DNA of 64,000 bases from Apiosordaria backusii (lineage: Eukaryota; Ascomycota; Sordariomycetes; Sordariales; Lasiosphaeriaceae), in NCBI GenBank assembly GCA_030549205.1, contig JAUKTV010000009.1, positions 1,054,001 through 1,118,000 of the forward strand, read 5' to 3'. This document shows, piece after piece, positions 10,560 to 21,410 of the stretch (position 1 is the stretch's first letter; every line of letters begins with the position of its first letter). The position numbers and the translations under genes were made by a program. The notes below the pieces were generated by a model, which saw nothing but the letters and a program-made list of their open reading frames with translations, searched no databases and had not been told where the DNA came from.

Positions 10560-12670
10560 TTAATAAGAAACTAATTTCTATACAATTAAGTATAGAATTT
10601 TATTATTTAACAGTTAAACCATTGCAACTACCTTAACCTTAAATTAGCTACTTACTTTCTCAGTTATCGCCGCTTTATTTAAAATAACGATATTATTAAG
10701 GATATACTACTTTTTAATAAACAGACTTTTACTAACTTTTATTAAATTAAAAGTATACTTTATTAAAAGAAGCTTAAGGTTATTCTAACTGATTCTGATA
10801 TTTACAATATTATAGCGGTAAGCGATAATATAGACCTTATACCCTTTTAAATATTCCTAAAGTATCTATATAATAGGGATAATATTATTGTTAAGGAATA
10901 TATCGACCTTACTACCGAGCTTTACATTTAACTTTTTTAAGTTTACAAATAGTCTATTAGTATATAAAAGAGGAACCTTAAAGTATAAATAGCTAACTAT
11001 ACCTATAAGGTTAATTAATACAATATACTATTACTTTAATACTATAGGATTATAGAAATAAATATTATATTTAATATCGCTTACAGTTTAATAAACGATA
11101 AAACTGAAAAGACCTTTTTATAGTTTCTTAACTAAATAAAGGATATCCTTAATACTGAAGAGATTAACTGTCCAGCTATTATTATTACCGACTTTAATAA
11201 AGCTTTTAAAAAAGCATACCGTTAGGTCTTTAATAATAGCACTTAATACTAAATTTACCTATAGTATATTATAAAAAATATCGCTTAAAATATTAAAAAG
11301 AAGTAGATTAGGTCACTTAAAGGCACTACTTTAAATAAAAGAGGCTTAGTTAGAAGCTATTTTTATAATCCAAGTATTACTATTAAAGCTATTAATACTA
11401 TTAAGGTTAACGTTACCGTTAGTAACACCTCTATTCAATACCTTCAATACTAAGACCGCTAGTAAATTTACTAAGGTATTGTGACGAACCCCTGTACAGA
11501 ACCTCTGAAAGGGATACTCGGTTGAAGGTAACTTCTGACAATTGGTTCGGTGCAGCTAAACAGTGCACAACAAGATGTCTCAATGTAAACACAAGATACC
11601 GTGAATACAAGCTGTGATTGCATACTGCGGAACTATCTACAAGCTATCTAGTTCCCCCGTATATATAGACCATGAATCCCTAAGTACCTCCGTACCTGGA
11701 TCACTCCGGCTCACTAGTGATCGGTGGTGATCCCTCAGAACTCACCATGCTCACCTGGTGAGCCTGGTGATCCGGCTCACCTTTGCCAAGCAGTGAGCCT
11801 TGTCCTACCCTGCAGCCCTGCCGCCGTGTCTCCTTCCTCCGATTGGCAGACATGGCTAGCTGCAGTCTCCACCTGGCCGTGCTATATGGTTAGTCTGTGA
11901 CAGGTATAATGCCTCTACTATAGCCTAGGGCAGTATTTATAAAGGATAGTAAAGCTATAGGCAATTTTAACTATAAGTAGATTAATAATATAGATAAGTT
12001 TCTTTTTACCTAAATAGCAGTGGTTTATTTAAAAACAGAGGACCAGTTTTAAGATAATTAGCATACTTTACTATTAGAATTTGATATTTAATAAGGTAAG
12101 TTTTTTTAGTATTTAACATTATACCTAATTTCTAATATATTAATAGATCTAATTAACTACTTAACTACTACTTACTTACTTATAAGGTATAAATTCTGCT
12201 AATTTACTATTAAAAAGTATTGCAATTTCAGAATACACTTAACTTTCTATACTAAAGGAGCTTACAGCTTCTTTAAATACTATATTACCAGCTACTATAT
12301 TAACCTTTAGACCCTAATTTAAGCTATCGAGGAAGTACTTACTACTGTTTAAGCTAAGTATTGTAAACAGCTTACTAATTAGGTTTAAAAATACAATAAA
12401 AAGTACTTCTACTACCTTATATAGCCACTTTAATACCTTATTAGCTATAAAGGATTAGAATTATTAAAGCAGTAAGTCGATCTATTAAATACTATAGTTA
12501 AAGATAGCCGAGCGCTTACCTAAGCTATAGCCTATAGTGGGAATTACCAGCATTAATTTAGTTTGCCCTACTAGTATAAGCTCTATCGACGCGAATAGGG
12601 TATAGTACCGTTAAGCCTGGAAGACATAGATAGGCACTGGTACTTAAGGCCTAATAAGGTATATCTTTTA
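10560..12670 (+). pseudogene. MULE transposase remnant, RIP-mutated and split by a solo LTR
   Basis: Reading one frame from about 10563 to 11475 and from 11903 onward gives a protein with the order of a fungal MULE transposase. A degenerate HNH-type DNA-binding block (NHCNYLNLKLATYF, about 10617) comes first. Next is the first catalytic strand TYKVN (about 11002), where a GAC codon seems to have become AAC. Then PAIIITDFNKAFKKAY (about 11172), TKGAYSFFKYYITS (12251), a SLPYxYKL remnant of the LPC-H motif, and LEDIDRHWYLRPNK (12617). In the stretches I translated every in-frame stop is TAA or TAG, none TGA. That is what C-to-T or G-to-A change of CAA, CAG and TGG codons gives. The frame is kept if the 428-bp LTR plus duplication is removed. 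Confidence 0.85.
11480..11902 (+). mobile_element. solo LTR of a retrotransposon
   Basis: A 423-bp segment starting TGTGACG and ending TGTGACA, flanked by the 5-bp duplication GGTAT (11475-11479 and 11903-11907). The TG...CA ends and 5-bp duplication are typical of LTR retrotransposons. A TATATATA box at 11660-11667 suggests U3-R-U5 runs on the plus strand. Base composition is balanced, with many CA/TG steps and repeated GGTGATC/GGTGAGC words, unlike the RIP-mutated DNA around it. No internal coding region remains, so this is a recombination product. Gypsy or Copia origin cannot be told from the LTR alone. Confidence 0.88.
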
Positions 12671-13678
12671 ACGGTACTAAAACCCTACTTTTATTATAGA
12701 AACTAACCTAATTAGATATATATAGAAGACTTCCTTACTATTTATTGTATAGCCGACTTTACCGTTATCCTCAATTGCCGTTAATAAGCTAAGCTTACCG
12801 TTAAATAAGCTACCTAGGTAATAGCAGTCAATAGGGCCTAGCTATTACTACTATAGGCTATATAGCAACCTACCGATAATTCTATACACTATAAATCCTC
12901 CTATAACATACCTTAGCTTAGGCCTAAGCTTAAGAAGTTTACTAAGGCTTAATAAAGAGATTAAGAAAATAGAGAGCTTAAGGCCTTTTTTTAAAGGCAG
13001 GGTAAGCAATTGAGCTAAGTACTTAAGATTTAACGGTCCTAAATATAGCAGTAAGTATTATAGTTACCTTCGATAATGCCCTTATTTTAAACAATAGCTC
13101 TGCCGGTAAGGACCTAACTACCTATTTAATATATTAACCTTAACTAAAATACAGTAGTAACGACATTTTAATTATAATAATTTATCTAATAGCTATACTA
13201 TACGCCAGTCCTACAGTCTTAATATAGAGAAACTATCAATAGCTTGTAAATACATTTAACCTAAAGTAGGCCGTTAATATCTCTTCCTTTAGTACCTATA
13301 GCTCTAGTATCTATAGTTTAAAGACTGTAAAAGGCCCCTCCTTTGAATTAGGAGGTTCTATATAGGGCCTAGTATAGAAGCTAATAGTAGTAGTAGTAAT
13401 AGTTACTATAGGGCTAAGGCTAGTAAACGAAGTTGACGGTAACGTAAATTAAGGTTTTACATAGCTATAGAATTTAATAGTAAGATAATTGAAAAAATAC
13501 CATTTTTAAGCGTTTCGGGCTATATCTATAATTTCTAACTGCTATAGCTAAAATCTATCAAGTCTGTACGGAATAGTTGTTTTAGCCAGTTACGAGACTA
13601 TTAGTAAGTCCTGTAAAAATGCTTGTTACTGCAAAAAATGGCTGTGGCTGACATTGTGGCAAGACACTGTAGACCTCC

Positions 13679-13749
13679 TTCTTCTTACGGTTAGTCAAAG
13701 TGGAATACAGAGAATATAGAGAATCTACACAGTGAATTTAGAGAACCCG
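13679..13749 (-). repeat. right terminal inverted repeat of the MULE
   Basis: Reverse complement of 9662-9732 with one mismatch; ends ...GAGAACCCG before the target duplication. Confidence 0.93.
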
Positions 13750-13757
13750 CGTTTGCG
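13750..13757. repeat. right target-site duplication of the Mutator-like element
   Basis: CGTTTGCG, identical to 9654-9661. Confidence 0.85.
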
Positions 13758-15351
13758 CACCGTACCGCCATCCCCGTAAATTGATTTCTTATTTCTCTGG
13801 GAAAACCCGGTCGCGGCCTCTCGGGTGCTAGGTTGTTCGCCCTGTCTGTCCCAAGGTCCAGTGGTCCAGCCCACCACTCAGGGACCCTCTTGGGATTCCG
13901 TCATGCGAGCCGACGTTGAAATGAACCGTTTTTGGCCCACACGCGATCCAACGCAGAGCGGATGGCTAGCGATTGACGAAGAGGGGGGCCGCGTTGCCCA
14001 CTATCAAGAAACGGGGTTTATCGTGAGGTGTTCGCGGTTCATCACCTCGGCTGCGCAAAAGCGATCCTTTGGAAAAGCAGTCAGCGCGGTTGGCGTCCAG
14101 AAAAGATCCAGATGCGGGACATGGCGTCTGCTAGTGGTCTTGGCACGCAGTTGCACTCGCTAAGACGGAACGGAAACCCCACACGCAGCAACGTCCCTTG
14201 TCCACGTTGCCGAAGGATACAACGTATAAAAGGGGGGCATTAATTGGTGATGTCTTGCTACGATTACAGAAACTGACAATGTCTAGTTGATGAGAGTTTA
14301 CTCAGTGGCTTCTTATCTTTGCATGTGGACGAGACCTACAGAACTGCACACAGGGACCTTCACTGTCAAGAAACAATCCATGATACACGGATGGACCTGC
14401 AGGCCATCTGCAGCTGCCCCTTTCCAGCACGTGTTCCTAGATTAGCCGTCGTTCGCCTCTGCTCGGCTATGGTGTCTGTGCGTGCTGTGAGCAACGTTTG
14501 AAATGGAAATGGGGAACTTCATCTGAGCAAACTTCAATCATCTCAACTTTTCGCAGCAAACATCATGATCTTTAAAAACTCTATTTCCCTCCCGGTGGTG
14601 ATGATCAGCAAGCCACCATGCCCCCAAAGCCAGCTATGTCTGGTGGGATCTTGACTGATTGGTCACACCACATGCCACTCACTGCACCTGTTTCCACGAG
14701 GCGTCGATATTAGACCGAATCAGTGGCCACTTGGTTTCAATGTCTTATTCGACAAGTCAATTCCTGACTCGGACATTGGTTTATGCCACTCTTTGACACC
14801 ACTGCTCAGCTTCCTGTCTTACGGCCGCCTTTCATTGCAACGTGGTACTTTGATAGCAACGATGGAGGATTAGAGTGCTGACAAGGAACATACAGGCTTA
14901 CCATCTGGTATTTCCGAGATGATGCCCCGGACAAAGAGAATTGCGGCCTCACATCGCTCTTTGGCTCGGGAGCGCTAGCAAACGTTATCGTGACGGTCAT
15001 CGGATAATAACGACTCTATCATTTCGCAGAGTGAGAACAAAGGAACGTCATCGGCATTGGCGACCGAGAATGGGCCCTGCCCCGTTTAGGTCCCCGTCGT
15101 TCTTTCCACCACCGACGGTGTGGCGGTATCGTTGGTCGCTCCTTCGTTCTTGTCCTTTTTGCGCATAACGTGCCAAGACACGGGGTCTTCCGCTCAGCCT
15201 TGCGAATCCAAGATCCGAGTTCCAGTCTTGTCTTGTTGGCGTGTTTCTCTGTCGCGTTTTGACCTTTGATCTTCTGCATCTACCGACCGGCACCTGATCT
15301 GCAGTGTAAACAAGCTCAACTCTAGCCTAACCTCACCTGCAGCCGCCAACC
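13758..15351. other. intergenic, no gene recognised
   Basis: About 1.6 kb of normal composition between the transposon and the next gene. A TATAAAAGG-like box lies at 14226-14234, but no credible coding frame follows it. The last few hundred bases are presumably the promoter of the membrane-protein gene. Confidence 0.5.
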
Positions 15352-16324
15352 ATGGTTCGCAATCCCTTTAAGTTCGGCACCGACCTTTGGGATCCGTCCC
15401 ATCGGTTTGAAACGTCGTGGCTTCTCTCTCCTTGGGCGCTCTTCTTCTGTCGTGCCCTCATTGTGAGTTTGGACCCTCAATTCCACATTCCCCAGATTCT
15501 TTCTCCAGACGATCTACAGCTTCCATCCCGGCATCTCTGTCACACACATGGATATCCCACCTCTAGCCTACGGATAACTGACTCGCATCCATCTCTAGTC
15601 CCTCTACGCATTCACGACCCTCGTCTTCGTCCTCGCCTACCAATGCATAAACTCTCCCAACCACTGCGGCGCATCGCAAGCCCAATTTAGCTACTTCACC
15701 ACCCTCACCTACTGGGGAATAGCCTTCTACTTCCTCTTCGCCGCCCTCCACACCTTCACCTACGCCCGCACCGGTCGTCCTCTCCTCGACCGCTTTCCCC
15801 GCCCTTTACAGGCCCTCCACTCCGCCTATTACACCACCATCGTCGTCTACCCCTTCGTCGTCACAATCGTCTACTGGGCCCGTCTGTACGACAGCCACTG
15901 GTACAAACTCACCTACGAAGGCTGGTCCAACATCTCACAGCACGCCCTGAACTCCGTGTTTGCCTTCTTCGAGATTGTCATCCCGAGGACGGACACGCCC
16001 CCGCCGCTGCATATCCTGTGGTTGATTTTTGTGCTGGCGCTGTATCTGGCTCTGGCATACGTTACGGAAGCGACCAAGGGTTTCTACACGTACGACTTTC
16101 TCGACCCGGCGAAGCAGAAGGGCTGGGTGGCGGTGTATGTGTTTGGCATTGCGATTGGGTGTGTGATCTTGTTTGGGGTGGCGTGGGGGTTGATCAGGTT
16201 GAGGAAGTGGGTTACTGAGACGAAGCTGGGGATGCAGGGCAAGTTTGCCGGGCCGCCCAAAATGACGAATGAGGACAGAGAGATTGGGGGTAAGGAGGCG
16301 ATTTCATTGAGGGGTGAGATTTAA
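15352..16324 (+). CDS. multipass membrane protein, FAR-17a/AIG1- or Rolling stone-like
   Basis: Two exons, 15352-15462 and 15599-16324, with a 136-bp intron (GTGAGT donor, CTGAC branch, CTAG acceptor) give 278 residues. About six hydrophobic segments are visible, e.g. AFTTLVFVLAYQCI, YWGIAFYFLFAALHTFTYA, YTTIVVYPFVVTIVYW, HILWLIFVLALYLALAYV and VAVYVFGIAIGCVILFGVAW. The block HALNSVFAFFEIVIPR followed by GFYTYDFLDP is the conserved core in fungal relatives annotated as FAR-17a/AIG1-like or Rolling stone-like. AIG1 proteins of animals hydrolyse lipid esters. I cannot confirm that the catalytic Thr and His are present here, so activity is uncertain. Convergent with GUP1. Confidence 0.75.
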
Positions 16325-17170
16325 TGCTGTTTCTGGTTGCAGAAGTGTTGTTTGGCTAGAAAAGTTTCTAGCTATTTTTTCATATTTTGTACGTGTCTAT
16401 CTCCTTGGCTGGTCTGGAAATGGTGTGTCACGGTCACATTATGTCGTTTGACGTTACCATGTGTAATGAATGCAATGGGGATGAAAACGGAGATACCCTC
16501 GTTTTTTTGTGTGTTACATATTACCTGTTTTAGCTATTCGTGTTAAGATATCAAGGTGGTAATTACAACAAGAATAAACAATGATAATAAAAACTACAGC
16601 CTTGTCCTATGTTCATGGCACCATTAGATGCGCTTACATGGCAGCACAGCAGCTGGCAGGCACTTACACAACAAGGCGGCAGGATTCGACTACCTATCCT
16701 CGGGTCCCAGTCCCGCCGCGGTGTGTAACCGTTCAACGGTCCCGCTGTGTGCATGGCGTGGTTCAATGCTTAGATCTCTCTCCCAGATACCCGGGAGCAA
16801 ACAATACTCAGCCAGCCAGTCCTCCGTGCACAGCATTACCAGCCGGTTTCTTGGTAAGAAATTACCCGGGAGCAAACAACAGTCAGCCCACCCGCCCTCT
16901 GTACACAGCCAGTGTCATACATATCACCATCCAAAGCCGATTCCTTGGTAGATATTTTCCCGGGACAAACAATTCCACAAGACCTATCTGTACACAATAC
17001 ACAGGGCTATGCCAGCCACGTTGGCTGCAACTTCGTTGTATGCCAGATAAAACAATTATTGTACAACATCCACTTCCAGAAACCAGCTCTATATACAAAA
17101 ACCAAAACAATCCCCCCCGTTCCCTTCCCAAAACTTACAATACACTCCACCAACCTAATGCTTCTTTTTT
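16325..17170. other. intergenic with imperfect CCCGGGAGCAAACAA repeats
   Basis: Convergent 3' region. Between about 16780 and 17010 a unit containing CCCGGGA(G)CAAACAA and a TTGGTA hairpin is repeated three times (see repeat). No gene recognised. Confidence 0.55.
16783..17005. repeat. three imperfect direct repeats
   Basis: CCCGGGAGCAAACAA occurs at 16790 and 16865, and a CCCGGGACAAACAA variant at 16959. The text between copies is also similar: GCCGGTTTCTTGGTA versus GCCGATTCCTTGGTA, and TGTACACA downstream. Spacing is about 74 and 94 bp. Confidence 0.65.
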
Positions 17171-19243
17171 TCAGCACTTCAGATTAATCCCCCTCCTCAA
17201 CTCCCCCTGCCTTATCTCAAACATGACCTGTATCCCCACAAACAGCGCCGTGCAAGCCGTCACCAAAAACACCAGCCCTATTTATTCGTCAGTTAGCATT
17301 CCCACTCCCCTATCAACATACTTTCACTCGGGATGGAAAAAACATACCAGAATAATCCCTAAAAATCCCCCCCATAATCGCCTTCAACCCGTCCAACCCC
17401 ACCGCAAACCCAACCAAATTAGCACTAATCATCATCAACACATTCGCCACCCCTCCCACACCACACAACCACCTATAACTCCTCTCCCTTCCCACCCACT
17501 TCCTCTTTGGAAACAACAACCCGGCAACAATCTCCGGGATGAAAAACAACACCACCAGCCACCCCCAGATCAGCAAATTGAGTTTAATATCGTGCCACAG
17601 CGCGACAAAGGTGAAGACGACCAGATAGGTAACAACCGTCCGGATCCCTTGGGCCAAAGAGCGGAAGGACGACCCGCCAAGGGGGATGTAAATATATCTC
17701 AGCAGCCAGCGGTAATAACTCCTATGCCACCCGCGCCAGAAAGATAACGCGGAGTAGTTGTTTGACATGCACCGCAGCATATTCTCGGGGGGGTCAATGC
17801 CGTCCACTAAACTCCACAACCTAAAAAATCTCCAGGGGAGGAGGAGCTTAAGCCAGACGATGTGGAGGTTGAAGTAGGACAGCAGCGAAATCTGCGCGGG
17901 GGTGTAGGATGACCACTCTGGCCGGGATTTTGAAATCGCTCCGACGTAGTCGTAGTGAAGAACCAGCTCCATGCAGAGCAGCACCAGCAAGAACCGGATC
18001 GCGTACTTCCACGTGCGGCCCGACGAAATAGTAGCGGAGCGGTACCGCGATTGGGAGATGTAATCGTTGAACGTAATAATCGGGCCGGTGAGATACAGCG
18101 GGGCATACACCGCATACCCGACGTAGTTTTTAAAGGTATAATCCAAAGGATTGGCCGGGATGGCGATGCGGTCTCGTTCTGAGAGGTTGGCGGGGTCGAG
18201 TTGTTTCTTCTTAGGGGTGTTAGCATCACTCTAAAAGGGGGGCATCACCACCCAAAATCCAAACCAACAAAAAAAAAAAAAAAAGAACATACCTCAACCC
18301 CCTCCCCCACCCTCCTATCCAAACTCCAATAATAATCCAAATTAAAACTAACCAACCTCAACACCGTAATATTAAACAAAATCTCCCACCTCCCCATCAA
18401 CCCCCCAAACCCATCCATCCACACCCCCAACCTCACCAACCCCGGCACATCCCCCGATATACTCCCCTCCTGCCCCAACGTCCCCGTCAACAACCTAGCC
18501 ACATACCCAAACCTATACCCCGAACAAATCTCATTCGCAAACAACACACAAATATTAAACACCCACGTCCCCACCGGCACATACCCCCTCGGCAACCCCT
18601 TCCCAACCGCATAATTCAACCCCAAAATCACCATCACCTTCACCGCCGAAAACCCATGCAGCACAACCAAAAACAAAATCGCAAACGCATAGTCAAACCC
18701 TGTCCTTTGCCTGAACCTCACCTCCACCCCCTCCGCGCTGTTTTCCCTCACGTTTCCCGGTACGGGGTTCACCACCCCATTCCAGACTTTGCGTAGTAAC
18801 GGGTGAAATAGCAACAACCCCGCCATTGCCGGCAGGTTTTTTCGAAAGGTCCGGTACTGCGCGTCTGAGTTATCGATTTTACGTCCTGGGATCCAGCCGT
18901 CGGAGAGGAATCGTTCGAATTTGTGGTAGCGGGGGTCGGTGGGGCGGGAGACGGAGTAGGCGACGTAGAACATGGCTGGTATTACGAGGAGGAAGACGAG
19001 GTAGTAGAGGAGGAATTCGGGGGTTTTCCATTTGGGGGACTCGGCGCCGCTTGCTGGCCTGGACACATCGGAGTCACGGCGCTTGTCTGGGCTGCGGGCG
19101 GAGGACGGGGACGGGGACGGGGAGGGGGTTTGTAAGGGACGCCGGAGGGGTGGTGAAGCGGGTGTCGAGGGTGTCGAGGGAGTAGAGTTGGGAGAGGAGG
19201 GAGAGCGGCCCCCCGGAGGAGGAGGAGGAGGAGGTGCCGCCAT
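17171..19243 (-). CDS. gup1: MBOAT O-acyltransferase Gup1
   Basis: Three exons (19243-18293, 18209-17348, 17277-17171) encode 639 residues. Gup1 is an ER membrane-bound O-acyltransferase that remodels the lipid of GPI anchors. The N-terminus is a disordered Pro/Ser tail (PPPPPPP near residue 4). Many membrane helices follow, then SFNLDYYWSLD, the MBOAT signature blocks YVGYAVYAPLYLTGPIITFN and SFWRGWHRSYYRWLLRYIYI, and the catalytic-region His in FVALWHDIKLNLLIWGW. The last exon gives MFEIRQGELRRGI, a usual Gup1 ending. Intron 1 (18210-18292, GTATGT donor, CTAAC branch) contains an oligo-T tract. Intron 2 is 17278-17347. All joins keep frame. Confidence 0.92.
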
Positions 19244-20110
19244 GGCTGGGCGCCATGATGGTTGTGGTTTCGAGGTTGGGATGGTCGTTTCTGGTGTTTA
19301 AACGGGTGGTTGTCGAGAAGGAGAGTGTAGGTTGTGAGGTTTATATCATTTCCGCCCTTCTGGCTCTCAACCTCGCAGGTCGCAATGGAAACCGAACAAA
19401 CAAGAAGGAGTAAATGACCGTTGCGAAAGTGATTGAAATAAAATAGAAAAAGAGTGGCAGCAGTCGGAATTGCAGAAGTGAAAAGATGTCGCCTGTTGGA
19501 GTGGTGTCTCGTCTTGCCGGCTCGTGTCCGTTCACAGGGGCGCGGTTGATTGAATGTCAGCTGGAGCCGCCCCCAACGGTGCGACCAGACCGCGGTCCAG
19601 CCGTTGTGGTTTGTGGGGTCGGGTGTCAGCGGCTGAGTTGAGCTGGGGTATGGTGACGCACTGACCACTGTGACCCCTTTTTTTCCATGTTGCCCCTGAA
19701 CCCCTTTTTTGTTTTGGTGATGGGGTAACGAGGCTGGGGTTGTTGTTATGCGACAGGCAGTTCTTGAACTTTGTATGGAAAATGGGAGCAAGTTTGATAT
19801 TCCGGGTGTTGGTGTTAGAAAGAGGAGAATGGTGTTAAGTGACTTAGGTCATTGTTGCGATATGCTGAACTGGGCAAGTGTGGAAGTGGAAAGTCGGAGT
19901 TGAGGTTGTCGATAGCTTCATTTTGGAATGTGGCGGTGGCAGGTTATCATCTCAAGATTTGGCGGTGGAGATAATAAAATCTTCGATTCTGGCGCTGAAT
20001 TGTGGCCTGCACACGACATTTTTCCTCAAAGAAGTGGGTGCTCACACAGTGAAATGTACCTGCCTATGCTCTAGATGGTGATATAACCTCCGTTTCTCGC
20101 CCAAACAATC

Positions 20111-20197
20111 GCTCCTCTCATCTGGTTGACAATCATATCGTAGCCGTGGCCAATGGCCATGTGGTCACGGTGTGATTGTTAACCAGATGGAAGGAGC
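20111..20197. repeat. hairpin unit A
   Basis: 87-bp imperfect inverted repeat. GCTCCT..CATCTGGTT on the left pairs with AACCAGATG..AGGAGC on the right, with inner ACAATCA/TGATTGT and CCGTG/CACGG. A six-T tract follows at 20199-20204, then a GAGTTCGAG block near 20229. Confidence 0.85.
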
Positions 20198-20325
20198 ATT
20201 TTTTGGAGGGTTCGCGTTGGCTCAGAACGTCGTGAGTTCGAGTGCAGTATTTTTGTTTAGAGACTTTTTTACACTGATGCCCACTGCACGTGAGTAGGGG
20301 AAGTATATAGCTTCTAAATTCGGTC

Positions 20326-20406
20326 GAGAAGGTGTCCCCTGCATTTGGTTTATGGCCATTTCGTTAAAGACGATCCGACCATAAACCAAGTGTAGGGGAT
20401 CTTCTC
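20326..20406. repeat. hairpin unit B
   Basis: GAGAAG..TCCCCT..TGGTTTATGG pairs with CCATAAACCA..AGGGGA..CTTCTC. An eight-T tract follows at 20410-20417, then GACGACC..GTTCGAAAC near 20440. Confidence 0.88.
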
Positions 20407-20556
20407 CTCTTTTTTTTGCTCTCCAGCCTACTACACCAAGACGACCAAGTTCGAAACGTCGACCGATCAACCCTCATGTATTTTTCGTGTTTTCCAGTCC
20501 CTTTCGAAAGAGCAACAATCCCACCATATAGTTCTCATTTTCCGTCCAACCATCAT

Positions 20557-20625
20557 CGTTCCCTGCATCTGGTTTATGGCCATTTCGTTATAAACGACAT
20601 GATCATAAACCACATACTGGGAACG
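20557..20625. repeat. hairpin unit C
   Basis: CGTTCCC..TGGTTTATG..CGTTTA pairs with the right arm TAAACG..CATAAACCA..GGGAACG (the left arm reads CGTTATAAACG across the apex). A seven-T tract follows at 20633-20639, then GACGACC..TTTGAAACC near 20668. Closest in sequence to unit B. Confidence 0.88.
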
Positions 20626-20779
20626 TTCTTGCTTTTTTTGCCCTCCCCAGTCAAGACACTGTGCCAGGACGACCATATTTGAAACCTCAACCGATCCATT
20701 CCCTGGTGATTTTTTTCGTGCTCCCAAGTCCACCAACTTTACCTACCACAAGATCTTATTTCCACCTCAACGACCGCTC

Positions 20780-20842
20780 ACTGCATGCTGATTATAATAA
20801 CCATATCATCTGCATGCTAACGGTTAACAAGATGCAGGCATT
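20780..20842. repeat. hairpin unit D (degenerate)
   Basis: Weaker inverted repeat: TGCATGCTGATTA on the left, TTAACAAGATGCAGGCA on the right. A five-T tract follows at 20849-20853. Position and flanks fit the array although pairing is decayed. Confidence 0.55.
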
Positions 20843-21046
20843 GTGTTCTTTTTGTATGTTGTTGTTGTTGCTTTGCCTCTCCAACCTGCGGCTTCATGCT
20901 GGAACAATGATGATAATGTCCGAGCCATTGACTGCCAGATCAAATTGCGTTTGTTGTTTTGGTGCTGTGTAAAGATTCTGAGAAAGTTGTGCGGCAAGTC
21001 GATTGCTTCGGAGCACATAACTCCAGTTCCCAGTTCGGATTCTCGA

Positions 21047-21092
21047 TCCTTGCATCTGGTTAATGGCCATATGGCATGACCAGATGCCGGGA
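21047..21092. repeat. hairpin unit E
   Basis: ATCC..GCATCTGGT..GGCCATATGGCC-like core pairs with ACCAGATGC..GGAT. Downstream GACGATC..GTTCGAGCC..CGACCGATC (21141-21170) matches the block after units B and C. Confidence 0.8.
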
Positions 21093-21410
21093 TGGCTATT
21101 TATTCTTTTGGTGTCTCGACCGCTGCCATCAAAGAGACAAGACGATCGTGTTCGAGCCGTCGACCGATCATGCTATTCCCTTCTTTTGCTTACCCAGCCC
21201 TAGCACACACCTCCATTCCTTCACTCTGCACCCTTCAAATTGCCCACCATCAATCCATCCCACCCACAATAACACCTGGAGATAAAAACCCTTTCAATGC
21301 AACCACTTCATTCAATCTTTCCTTCATACAAAATCATCAATCATGCCTATCTACACCACCTTCCCACCTCCCCTCCCAACCGCCCCCGCCACCATCACCA
21401 CCGCCACCAC

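Larger units (their letters stand above)
9662..13749 (+). mobile_element. RIP-degraded Mutator-like (MULE) DNA transposon
   Basis: A 4088-bp element bounded by 71-bp terminal inverted repeats and an 8-9 bp target duplication. The interior is extremely AT-rich, with C and CpA scarce, the signature of repeat-induced point mutation. Reading the plus strand through the stops gives a recognisable MULE transposase (see pseudogene). Long inverted repeats plus a roughly 9-bp duplication also fit Mutator-like elements such as Fusarium Hop. Removing the nested LTR and one copy of its 5-bp duplication leaves about 3.66 kb, normal for a fungal MULE. It has no intact ORF, so it cannot move by itself. Confidence 0.9.
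19244..21410. other. 2.2 kb gene-free region with a hairpin array
   Basis: The first 0.8 kb is the gup1 upstream region. From 20111 to 21092 lies a tandem array of five imperfect hairpins (each listed). No credible protein-coding frame; small frames here simply read through the repeats. Confidence 0.6.

Noticed and set aside
9654..13757. hAT superfamily, from the 8-bp target duplication
   Set aside because: The inverted repeats are much longer than in hAT, a 9-bp duplication is equally possible, and the readable transposase blocks (TDFNKAF, KGAYSFFK, DRHWYL) are MULE-like.
13825..14163. 112-residue frame downstream of the transposon
   Set aside because: No family resemblance, and no intron or promoter context to support it.
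20222..20736. Small minus-strand frames with repeated NEMAINQMQGT
   Set aside because: They arise from the hairpin repeats; the shared peptides simply mirror the repeated DNA.
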